Positions 7,917 to 15,042 of a stretch of 26,309 bases of DNA are shown piece after piece. The position numbers and the translations under genes are program-made. Positions within the stretch are counted from its first letter, which is position 1. Every line of letters starts with the position of its first letter. A model generated the notes under the pieces. It was not told the DNA's origin and ran no database searches. It saw only the letters and a list, made by a program, of their open reading frames with translations. Location: NCBI GenBank assembly GCA_041487355.1, contig JBGPND010000057.1, positions 1-26,309 on the forward strand, given 5' to 3'. The DNA is from JAMXLO01 sp041487355. GTDB taxonomy: Bacteria > Pseudomonadota > Alphaproteobacteria > Acetobacterales > Acetobacteraceae.

Positions 7917-8752
7917 GCCGATTGCCGCAGGCGCGGGTTGGCGATCTCGTCGAGCCCCACGGTGAGGAAGAACAGGCCGAGGAACACCATCAGGATGATG
8001 ACGATCGGCGCGATCCACCACCACCACCAGCCGTTGAGGATGGCGGCATTGAAATTGATCCAGTACAGCGTCATTCCCAGCGTCGGCGATTCCAGCGGGC
8101 CGAGGCCCAGCACTTCAAGGCCGATCGAGGCCAGGATCGCGGCAGACACCGCATTGACCAGCGTTGCCGCGAGATACGGCAACAGGTTCGGTATCATCTC
8201 GCGCAGGATGATCTCCGGCCCGCTCATGCCGTTGAGCCGCGCCACCTCCACATAGCCGCGCTCGCGCAATGTCAGCACCTGCGAGCGGATCGTGCGCGTC
8301 GGGTTGAGCCAGGCGAGCGATGCCACGACGATCGCCATCTGGTTAACCGTAAGGCCGCCGCGCACCGAGACGGCGATGATGATCAGCACCAGCAGGCCAG
8401 GCACCGTCAGGCCGATATCGGCGATGCCGCGGATCAGCGTGTCGGTCATGCCGCGATAGTAGCCGGCGATGAAGGCGAGCACGGTGCCGATGCCGACGCC
8501 GAGGAAGCCGGCGATGAAGCCGATCTTCAGGGTGAGCGGCGTGCCGGCGACCATCGCCGCCAGCAGGTCGCGTCCCTGCCGGTCGGTGCCGAACGGATGC
8601 TGCCACGACGGCGGCTGCAAGGCGCGCGCCGACAGAGGGCGCGCCAGCTCGGTATCGACCGTCAGGTTGCCGATGATGATGAACAGCGCGAGCAGCGACA
8701 GCAGCACGATGCCGACGGCCAGCGACTTGTTGCGGCGGAGGTAGCGGAGCAT
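7913..8752 (-). CDS. dppC: Peptide-type ABC importer inner-membrane permease (DppC-like)
   Basis: A 279-residue permease from the ATG at 8752 (304 if a GTG at 8827 is used). It has one N-terminal membrane helix, then the periplasmic HPFGTDRQGRDLL motif diagnostic of DppC/OppC. About five more helices follow, with the EAA-type coupling loop (ERGYVEVARLNGMSG...) that docks on the ATPases. A striking WWWWW run lies in the last helix region. GAGAGG precedes the ATG at 8752 by 11 bases. No permease B or binding protein lies upstream on this strand; the upstream neighbour is an acyl-CoA dehydrogenase-like gene. Matching A and B subunits occur at 21408-24179 on the other strand. Confidence 0.9.
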   Translation of the reverse strand: MLRYLRRNKSLAVGIVLLSLLALFIIIGNLTVDTELARPLSARALQPPSWQHPFGTDRQGRDLLAAMVAGTPLTLKIGFIAGFLGVGIGTVLAFIAGYYRGMTDTLIRGIADIGLTVPGLLVLIIIAVSVRGGLTVNQMAIVVASLAWLNPTRTIRSQVLTLRERGYVEVARLNGMSGPEIILREMIPNLLPYLAATLVNAVSAAILASIGLEVLGLGPLESPTLGMTLYWINFNAAILNGWWWWWIAPIVIILMVFLGLFFLTVGLDEIANPRLRQSA

Positions 8753-8857
8753 CCGAATGCACACCTCTCCAGCAAGCGCCGGCCGATCCGGTATGCCGAC
8801 GAGAGAGGCAGCTATGTCACGCGCCACGCGGCGTTTCCAGTCGCCCTGGTTGTATCG

Positions 8858-10048
8858 TCAGCCTCGTTCCACGTAGCCATCCCGCGTCTGCGGCAGCTTC
8901 CAACCCAGCACCCGGCCGGCGATGAAGTTGCGCAGCACCTGTGCGGTGCCGCCGCCGATCGTGAACATCCGCGCATCGCGGGCCATCCGTTCCATCGAAT
9001 AGTCGCGCGAGTAGCCGCGCGCGCCGAATATCTGCAGCGCGTCGTTGGTCACCTTGATCGCCATCTCGGAGGCGAACACCTTGGCCTCGGCGGCGAGCAG
9101 CGGGTCAGGAAACGGATCGGCGCTGGCGGCGGCGCGATACACCGCGAGCCGCGCCGCATTGAGCTGGATCGCCATGTCGGCGAGCATCCACTGCAAGCCC
9201 TGGAACTCGCCGATCGGCCGGCCGAACTGATGCCGCTCCTTGGCAAATGCCGTCGCCGCTTCGAACGCGCCCTGCGCCAGTCCGAGTGCCACCGTCGCGG
9301 CACCGACTCTCTGGCTGTTGTAGGCGTTCATCAGATCGGCGAAACCGCGCGGGCGGCCGTCCGGCGACTGCAACACCATTTCGTCCGGGACTTCGAGATT
9401 CTCGAAGCGGATTTCCGTCTCGGGGATGCCGCGCAGGCCCATGGTCGGTTCACGCTTGCCGATCACCAACCCCTTCGCGTCACCGCGCACGGCGAGGAAG
9501 CCGGCGATCCCGAGTGCGCGTCCCGCTTCGTCGAACACGCGGGCAAAGATCAGGTGCAGCTTCGACACGCCGCCGCCGGTGATCCAATGCTTGCGCCCGT
9601 TGATCAGCCAATACCCGTTCCTGCGATCGGCGCGCGTCGTCATCTCGGTGGCAGCCGAACCGGCCTCGGGTTCGGTGATGCAGATCGCCGGCTTGTCGCC
9701 CTCCAGAACGAGCTTCGCCGCGAGCCGCCGCTGCGCCTCGCTGCCGTACTGCATGACAGCCGAGATCGCCCCCATGTTCGTCTCAACGGCGATGCGCCCG
9801 GTGACGCCACAGACGCGCGCCATCTCCTCGATGATGACGACGGCATCGAGAAAGCTGCCGCCGGCACCGCCATATTGTTTTGGGATCGTGTAGCCGAGCA
9901 GGCCCGCTTCGCGCAGCGCGCCGACGTTGTCCCACGGGTAGGATTCCGAGCGATCGACCTCGGCCGCGCGCGGGGCGATCACCGCCTCGGCGAGACGGCG
10001 CGCCACCGATTGCAGCGCCTGCGCGACGGGCGGGAGTTCGAACAGCAT
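8858..10048 (-). CDS. Acyl-CoA dehydrogenase-fold protein, probable 3-sulfinopropionyl-CoA desulfinase type
   Basis: A 396-residue flavoprotein of the acyl-CoA dehydrogenase fold (CITEPEAGSAA and WITGGGVSKLHLI flavin-contact motifs; C-terminal RDARMFTIGGGTAQV). Both places where this superfamily keeps its catalytic glutamate are changed: Gly366 sits where YEGT has Glu, and Gln246 (NSQRVGA) sits at the alternative helix position used by isovaleryl-CoA dehydrogenase. Arg85 lies in CGVTGRIAVETN. From memory, the 3-sulfinopropionyl-CoA desulfinase of Advenella mimigardefordensis uses Arg84 with Gln246 and lacks the base, so residue and spacing agree. Such an enzyme releases sulfite from 3-sulfinopropionyl-CoA, giving propionyl-CoA. 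The ATG at 10048 has AAGGGA seven bases upstream. A generic FadE-like dehydrogenase is the alternative. Confidence 0.8.
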   Translation of the reverse strand: MLFELPPVAQALQSVARRLAEAVIAPRAAEVDRSESYPWDNVGALREAGLLGYTIPKQYGGAGGSFLDAVVIIEEMARVCGVTGRIAVETNMGAISAVMQYGSEAQRRLAAKLVLEGDKPAICITEPEAGSAATEMTTRADRRNGYWLINGRKHWITGGGVSKLHLIFARVFDEAGRALGIAGFLAVRGDAKGLVIGKREPTMGLRGIPETEIRFENLEVPDEMVLQSPDGRPRGFADLMNAYNSQRVGAATVALGLAQGAFEAATAFAKERHQFGRPIGEFQGLQWMLADMAIQLNAARLAVYRAAASADPFPDPLLAAEAKVFASEMAIKVTNDALQIFGARGYSRDYSMERMARDARMFTIGGGTAQVLRNFIAGRVLGWKLPQTRDGYVERG

Positions 10049-10322
10049 CAGGTTGTCCCTTGGCGGTCAGGTGGCTAGCGTGCGGCCGGACGGTCGCTCC
10101 GGCAAGCGGGGTCTCGGTTGGCGTGTCGGCATTCCGCTCTGACTGGCCTTACGCATCAGTGACGCGAGCGTCGGCAATGCGCCACAGGGAACGAACCCGC
10201 TTACGCGGGGAAGAGCGCTGCGCGTAGGGCTGGGGCCTGTATGACGACCGAGTAGGACATGTGATGGGACCGGCGCGAGCCAAGGATCGGGGTGTTTTCA
10301 ACCTCAGGATGAGGTGCCGCCT

Positions 10323-10493
10323 ATGAGCGAGAAGCCCATCAGCCCGCTGCTCCAGCGTATGATCGAGGACATGACGGTGCGCAACTTCGTCGAGAAGACG
10401 CGCAACGATTATGTTCACCACGTCAAGGCCTTCACGGCATTCCTCTCAACCGCCGGCGCGGACATTGGTAATGGGTTGTGCCAGGATCCATAG
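10323..10493 (+). pseudogene. Truncated tyrosine recombinase/integrase, N-terminal fragment
   Basis: An ATG at 10323 opens a 56-codon frame beginning MSEKPISPLLQRMIEDMTVR and continuing NFVEKTRNDYVHHVKAFTAFL. This matches the start of the SAM-like core-binding domain of phage-type integrases that accompany mobile elements. After about residue 41 (base 10445) similarity stops and 15 unrelated codons lead to TAG at 10493. The catalytic domain with the R-H-R-Y residues is absent, so it cannot recombine DNA. The break coincides with the 3' end of the convergent membrane-protein gene at 10446, marking a rearrangement junction. Confidence 0.75.
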
Positions 10494-11852
10494 GCTGATC
10501 ATTGTATAGGCGACCATCAAGATCAGCATCGGGATCTGGCCGCTAAGTGCAACACGGTGGCCGAACACGCGTAGCGCCACAACATGCGACAGGAATACAG
10601 CTGCGACATGGCCGGCCACAATCGCGACGATCGCCACTGTCCATAGCAGCTTCGCGTTCACCAGCGACGGATCGACCAGGTAAAGGCGCGTGCCGAAGAT
10701 GTCCCAGCCAAGGCCAAACGGATCGGACAGCAGGGGCACCATGTATTGCAGCCCCAGCAGCAGGAAAGAGAGGTTGTGCGCGAGCTGGTAGGCTAGCGCG
10801 ATCGGCAGCAGGGTAGGGACGAAACAGCACGCCAGCATGATCAGCGATTGCCGGCCCCGCGCCAACCACCGGCACAGCCACACCGTCGCGACAAAAGCAC
10901 CGGCAAAGATGAACGGCAGCAGCACGAGCGCGAACGTGGCGATCATCGTCGCCTTGCCCCCGTTCGGGCACAGCACCCGCAACAGAGCGAGCCAGGCCGG
11001 TGTCTCGCTCAACCCATCGAACGTCACGGTGGCCAGCATGACGATGAGGAACGCGGCCCGCGACACCGTGTAGGGCAGATCGCGCAGCAGGCCCATGCCG
11101 AATGGCCGCAGTCCGACGCGGACCCGGCCGTCGACGCATCGCAACGATAGCGGCGCGAAGCAGCCGAACAGCCCGAAGGCGACGAAGAGCACCTCTCCGG
11201 TGCGAAGCCACGCCGACCGGCCGAACAGGATCATGCCGATCCAGGTCAGCATGGAATACCGGATCAGCAGGTTCGCAACGTCGCGGGGATGACCGCTTTC
11301 ATCCCATAGCAACTCGCACCAGGCGAAACCCAGGAACATACCCACCGCGGGCCAGGCGCCTATCCACGCCGGCATGGGTAGATTGAGCGAAAGTCCCTGT
11401 CCGGCCCGGCACGCCAGTCTTTCGGCCCAGGCATGCACCGCTGCCCACGGGTTCAGCACGACCCAGACATCGCCCAGGAGGCCGCACACCAGGGACAGCC
11501 CAGCCCAGCCGGCAACCCAGACCGCCAGCGGCGCGATGTTCTTGAAAGGGCTTTGGGTTCCGAACAGCCCAGCGGCGACGACCAGGAGGAATACGGCCAC
11601 GGAAACGGCCTGCCAGCCGATCACCCCCGGTATTGTGCCGAGGCGCTCCGGCGGGTCCAGCGTCGGCACATATAGACGGAGTGAGACGATTGCGATCACG
11701 AACGACAACGCCACCACCGCGCCAGCACCGGCAAGGTAGAGCGACAGCGGAATAGGCAGGTCGTAGGGCCGCCCGAAAGCGTGGCCGAACGCCGGACCGG
11801 CAAGAACGATCAGTGGGCCAGGCAACCACACGACGCGCAGCATGATCCGCAT
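10446..11852 (-). CDS. Polytopic membrane protein of unknown function (HAFG-YDLP family)
   Basis: A 468-residue, strongly hydrophobic protein with roughly twelve membrane segments. A first hydrophobic stretch (about residues 7-23) is followed by HAFGRPYDLPIPLSLYL and a helix rich in Ala/Val. The motif HAFG..YDLP.PL.LYL recurs in a membrane-protein family whose members are sometimes annotated 'fenitrothion hydrolase'; I would not transfer that activity. The ATG at 11852 has AGGA seven bases upstream; a longer in-frame reading to 12059 overlaps the divergent gene and is unlikely. It is transcribed divergently from an exported beta-propeller gene, which may be its partner. Its last codons abut the broken integrase, so the C-terminus could have been altered by that junction. 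Confidence 0.7.
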   Translation of the reverse strand: MRIMLRVVWLPGPLIVLAGPAFGHAFGRPYDLPIPLSLYLAGAGAVVALSFVIAIVSLRLYVPTLDPPERLGTIPGVIGWQAVSVAVFLLVVAAGLFGTQSPFKNIAPLAVWVAGWAGLSLVCGLLGDVWVVLNPWAAVHAWAERLACRAGQGLSLNLPMPAWIGAWPAVGMFLGFAWCELLWDESGHPRDVANLLIRYSMLTWIGMILFGRSAWLRTGEVLFVAFGLFGCFAPLSLRCVDGRVRVGLRPFGMGLLRDLPYTVSRAAFLIVMLATVTFDGLSETPAWLALLRVLCPNGGKATMIATFALVLLPFIFAGAFVATVWLCRWLARGRQSLIMLACCFVPTLLPIALAYQLAHNLSFLLLGLQYMVPLLSDPFGLGWDIFGTRLYLVDPSLVNAKLLWTVAIVAIVAGHVAAVFLSHVVALRVFGHRVALSGQIPMLILMVAYTMISLWILAQPITNVRAGG

Positions 11853-12018
11853 GACCAATTCCTGCCTGCGAGCGATGGCGCCATCGACCAATAGCGTGTG
11901 GCGCATGGTACCGAAGATCACGCTTCCGTTTTTGAATGGAAGCCAAATAGGGTCAAGGGTAAAGTGGCGGCGCTGAAAGCCGAAGAAATAGCTGCTCGAC
12001 AAGGACAGGGAGGCTGTC
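11853..12018. promoter_or_regulatory. Divergent promoter region with a 14-bp palindrome
   Basis: This 166-bp gap separates two divergent genes and must hold both promoters. It contains a perfect palindrome, CGATGGCGCCATCG, at 11873-11886, close to the membrane-protein start, as a possible shared operator. A strong GGGAGG ribosome site serves the plus-strand gene five bases before its ATG. I could not place -35/-10 boxes with confidence. Confidence 0.4.
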
Positions 12019-13203
12019 ATGAACCGCTTTTCATTCGCGACCGCGGGATTGCTCGCCACGCTGACGTGCGGCTCGGTCGGATCGCGGGCCGAGATACTAG
12101 CTATGCTGAACTACGAAACGAAATCACCCGATTCCCTCAAGGTCCTCAAGAACCCTATCGCTACCGGCGAGCGTAGCGAGGGCATCGCCATCATGGATGT
12201 CGATCCGGCTTCGGGGAATTACGGCAAGGTCGTCGAAACCATCAAGCTACCGCGCGATCTGGTTGCCCATCACATCTTCTATAACCGTGCCCTGACCAAG
12301 GCCTATGTCACGGCGCTGGGGCAGAGCGTGATGCACGTGATCGACATGTCCAAGCGCCCGTTCGTACTCAGTCCGATCCCGACACCCGGCTGTGTGGTGC
12401 AGGAAGATGTCGTGTTCTCGGACGACAATAAGAGCTGGTATGTCACCTGTATGGGCACCCAGAACGTCGTGGTCGGCGATGCTGTCACCGACACGCCGGT
12501 GCGCTCGATCGCAGTGCCCAGCCCGTATCCGCACGGCGTCGCGATCATGGAAGGCATCGACCGGATGCTCACGACAAGCGCGGTGCGGCCCGCCGACCTC
12601 GGCGACCCGGGCGAAACCATGGGAGTCGTCGAACTGAGCACCGGCAAGCAACTCGGCGCTGTGAAGGTGTCCAACAAACCCTCGCCCGCCGGTGCGGCTT
12701 CGGTGGAAGTGCTTGTGGTGCCACGCGCCAACCCGCCCGCGGCCTATGTGACAACGATGTTCGGCGCCGGCCTGTGGCTTATGCGCTGGAACCCGGCCAC
12801 GAAGAGCTTTGACGCCAAAGAAGCGTTCGACTTCGGCACGGTAAAGTCCGGCGTGCCGTTGGAGATCTACTTCAACGAAAAGGGTGACCGCCTTTACGTG
12901 ACAACAGCGAAACCCGGTCATCTGCATATCTTCGACATCAGCGGCGGCCTCGACCAGCCAAAGCTGCTCAAGAGCATTGAGGCGGCCGAAGGGGCCCATC
13001 ACCTGGCGATCACCGCCGACAGCCGTTACGGTTATGTGCAGAATGCCCTGCTCAACCTGCCCGGCATGAGCGACGGCTCGATCACCGTCATTGATATGCA
13101 GAAGGGCGAGCGGATCGGCAGCATCGACACCCTGAAGAACGATGGGTTCAACCCCAACTGCATAGTGCTGCTGCCAGGCTGGTACCAGGCCATGGGCCAT
13201 TGA
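12019..13203 (+). CDS. Exported YVTN/YncE-type beta-propeller protein
   Basis: A 394-residue protein with an N-terminal signal peptide (MNRFSFATAGLLATLTCG..., likely cleaved near SRA at about residue 25), so it is periplasmic. The rest reads as repeated propeller blades: HHIFYNRALTKAYVTALG, DNKSWYVTCMGTQNVVV, AAYVTTMFGAGLWLMRW, GDRLYVTTAKPGHLHIFDI and SRYGYVQNALL...GSITVIDM. YVTN-type propellers serve as binding scaffolds or as periplasmic enzymes; no catalytic signature is seen here. The start has GGGAGG five bases upstream. A peroxiredoxin gene, now broken, follows 43 bp later and was probably cotranscribed. The divergent neighbour encodes a large membrane protein. Function is unknown. Confidence 0.75.
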   Translation: MNRFSFATAGLLATLTCGSVGSRAEILAMLNYETKSPDSLKVLKNPIATGERSEGIAIMDVDPASGNYGKVVETIKLPRDLVAHHIFYNRALTKAYVTALGQSVMHVIDMSKRPFVLSPIPTPGCVVQEDVVFSDDNKSWYVTCMGTQNVVVGDAVTDTPVRSIAVPSPYPHGVAIMEGIDRMLTTSAVRPADLGDPGETMGVVELSTGKQLGAVKVSNKPSPAGAASVEVLVVPRANPPAAYVTTMFGAGLWLMRWNPATKSFDAKEAFDFGTVKSGVPLEIYFNEKGDRLYVTTAKPGHLHIFDISGGLDQPKLLKSIEAAEGAHHLAITADSRYGYVQNALLNLPGMSDGSITVIDMQKGERIGSIDTLKNDGFNPNCIVLLPGWYQAMGH

Positions 13204-13246
13204 TCCTCGCCGCGGTCGGTCGCCAAACAACGGAAGGAGACAGCAA

Positions 13247-13908
13247 ATGCCACTATCAATTTGAGAGATGGCACCGGACTTCCGGGCTGAAACCACCGAC
13301 GGTCCGATCAGCTTCCATGAGTGGTTGGGCAATTCCTGGTGCGTGATGTTCTCGCACCCAAAGGATTTCACCCCGGTCTGCACCGCTGAACTGGGCACAT
13401 GGCGCGGCTGAAACCGGAATTCGACAGCCGCGGAGTGAAGATCGTCGGGCTCAGTGTTGATTCCGCGGACAACCACGCGAAATGGTCCCAGGACATCGCG
13501 ACGGTGGCCGGTATGGCGCCGAACTATCCCATGATCGGCGACACCGACCTCAAGGTGGCGAAGTTCTACGGCATGCTGCCGGCCTCGGCTGAAGGTTCGT
13601 CGGCCACCCGCGCACCGGCCGACAACGCCACCGTGCGCACGGTCTATGTCATCGGGCCAGACAAGCAGATCAAGGCGATGATCTCCTACCCGATGAGTAG
13701 CGGTCGCAATTTCGACGAGGTGCTGCGACTGATCGATCCCGTACAGCTCACGGCGAAGGCAAGGTGGCGACGCCGGTGAATTGGAAACAGGGCGAGGATG
13801 TTATCATCGTTCCAGCGGTGCAGGAGGCTGAGACGAAGGAGCGCTTCCCCAACGGCTGGAAGGCGCCGCTACCTTATATGCCGCGTCGTACCGCAGCCGA
13901 AGGCCTGA
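13247..13908 (+). pseudogene. Degenerate 1-Cys peroxiredoxin (AhpC/TSA, Prx6 type)
   Basis: Joined frames give a complete Prx6-type peroxidase: MPLSI-(stop)-EMAPDF, then SHPKDFTPVCTAELGT with the peroxidatic cysteine, MARLKPEFDSRGVKIVGLSV, APNYPMIGDTDLKVAKFYGM, the KVATPVNWKQGEDVIIVPAV segment, FPNGWKAP, and an ending RVVPQPKA. Four lesions interrupt it. TGA at 13262-13264 sits where a Gly codon (GGA) would fit, one base is missing at about 13398, another is missing at about 13759, and there is one extra base near 13881. AAGGAG lies seven to eight bases before the ATG. The intact protein would reduce H2O2 or organic hydroperoxides. The number of lesions excludes a functional enzyme unless the sequence is in error. 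Confidence 0.88.
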
Positions 13909-14265
13909 ATGGCATCACCGACCCTGGGCAGCGCGCTGGGCGGGTGGCACCAGCCGGATTGCGCATCCGGTGTCGCTTACGCGCTGTCAGACTGTGAAGC
14001 CGTTTACCCGCCCCTGCCGCACTGGCTCGGGGCGGGCTATATTTGCGAGCAAGCTTCCCTCATAGGGCACGGTGGTTTTTTCCCACCTGAGTAGACGGCC
14101 GGTTTGGGTGATAGAACCCGCCATCCGCAGCGCAATGGGCGAGAGTTCGCTTCGCACCCAACCAAAGAATCATGACCGAGAAAGACACGCCCTGCCAGCA
14201 GCCCAGATTGACGCACTGCCCCCCACAGTGGAAGGTGCCCTCCACCAACCACTTGAGAGCAAACC
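13909..14265. other. 357-bp stretch with no supported gene
   Basis: Between the broken peroxiredoxin and the glutaredoxin-DinB gene I find only short unsupported open frames on both strands, with codon use unlike the neighbours. A weak hairpin (GGTGG, T-rich loop, CCACC) is at 14071-14087. The base composition looks less GC-rich than the flanks. It could be decayed mobile DNA, but no transposase motif or terminal repeat is recognisable. Confidence 0.5.
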
Positions 14266-15027
14266 ATGGATGCGGCCCCACTGAAGGTGTTCTGGCAGCC
14301 TGGATGAACCAGCTGCCTGAAACTCAAGGAGTTTCTCTCGGTCCGTGCGATCGGGTTCCAATCCATCAACGTGCTGGAAGACGCCGCCGGGCTCGATGAG
14401 CTGAGGCGGCTGGGGGCGCGCTCGGTCCCCGTCCTGTCGCGCGGCGACGACTACGTGTTCGCACAGAACATCGGCCACGTGGTGAAGTTCCTCGGGCTGA
14501 ACGAGGCAACCGGTCCGGTCCTTTCGCCGGCCGAGCTGATCGCCCGCCTGGACCGCTTCCTGTCGGCGGCGATCCGCATGATCCCGCAGATGCCGGACGA
14601 CAGGCTGGACACCGAGGTGCCGAACCGGCCACGCAGCTACCGCGTGCTCGGCCACCACATATTCCGCATCCCGGAGACCTTCCTGGAGGTCGCGGCCGGT
14701 GCGCCTCTGGTCTACGAAAGTTTGACCGCGCGGCCACCCGACACGATGCGCGGCACCGCCGACATCGTCGCCTATGGCACCGAGGTGCAGCGGCGGCTCG
14801 CAGCGTGGTGGGACGCCAAACCCGACAAGTCAGGGCGGGATACCGTGCAGACCTATTACGGCGAGCAGACCGTGCACGAGTATCTCGAGCGGACGACCTG
14901 GCATGTCGGCCAACATGTGCGGCAGTGGATCATGCTGCTGGGCATGGCCGGCATCGCACCTGATCGGCCGCCTGGCGATGCCGATTTCGCCGGCCTGCCG
15001 ATGCCGAGCCAGGTGTGGGACGGCTGA
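14266..15027 (+). CDS. Glutaredoxin-DinB fusion with in-frame TGA at the first redox cysteine
   Basis: Read through one TGA, this is a 253-residue protein. Residues 1-80 form a glutaredoxin/thioredoxin-like domain starting MDAAPLKVFWQPG, then TGA (14305-14307, codon 14), then TSCLKLKEF, with GARSVPVLSRGDDYVF as the cis-Pro segment. About residues 90-240 are a DinB-like four-helix domain with the metal-type histidines in LGHHIF and TWHVGQHVRQW. Homologues, as I recall them, have Cys where the TGA lies (CxxC). TGA as Cys-equivalent in UxxC is the hallmark of selenoproteins; the alternative is a TGC-to-TGA nonsense mutation. The other 252 codons are undamaged, unlike the wrecked peroxiredoxin nearby. 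If TGA stops translation, only a 13-residue peptide is made. DinB relatives include metal-dependent thiol transferases, which would fit a thiol-redox role. Confidence 0.7.
14319..14335 (+). promoter_or_regulatory. Hairpin just downstream of the in-frame TGA (weak SECIS candidate)
   Basis: GAAACTC-AAG-GAGTTTC is a perfect 7-bp stem with a 3-nt loop, starting 11 nt after the TGA and placing its loop 18 nt beyond it, within the spacing recalled for bacterial SECIS elements. The loop lacks a G in its first two positions, which counts against it. A second possible stem with a G-first loop (TCG-GTCCGTG-CGA, 14338-14350) is short. Confidence 0.25.
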
Positions 15028-15042
15028 GCCGCACTATGCGGC
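15028..15042. terminator. Short hairpin at a convergent gene junction
   Basis: GCCGCA-CTA-TGCGGC forms a perfect 6-bp stem exactly where the plus-strand glutaredoxin-DinB gene and the minus-strand MFS gene end, overlapping the latter's stop codon. There is no T-run, so terminator function is only a suggestion from position. Confidence 0.3.

Noticed and set aside
7922..10078. Plus-strand open frame of 718 codons opposite dppC and the acyl-CoA dehydrogenase-like gene
   Set aside because: Antisense shadow covering two unrelated real genes; Gln/His/Arg-rich.
13262..13264. In-frame TGA in the peroxiredoxin as a second selenocysteine codon
   Set aside because: It sits at codon 6 where Gly fits (GGA to TGA), not at the peroxidatic Cys, and three frameshifts follow.
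12247..13476. Minus-strand open frame of 409 codons opposite the beta-propeller gene
   Set aside because: Overlaps a gene with signal peptide, ribosome site and blade repeats; the antisense frame shows none of these.
14037..14369. Minus-strand 110-codon frame as a transposase remnant
   Set aside because: A few Trp/Val stretches resemble DDE transposases superficially, but no catalytic motif or terminal inverted repeats were found, and it overlaps the start of the glutaredoxin-DinB gene.
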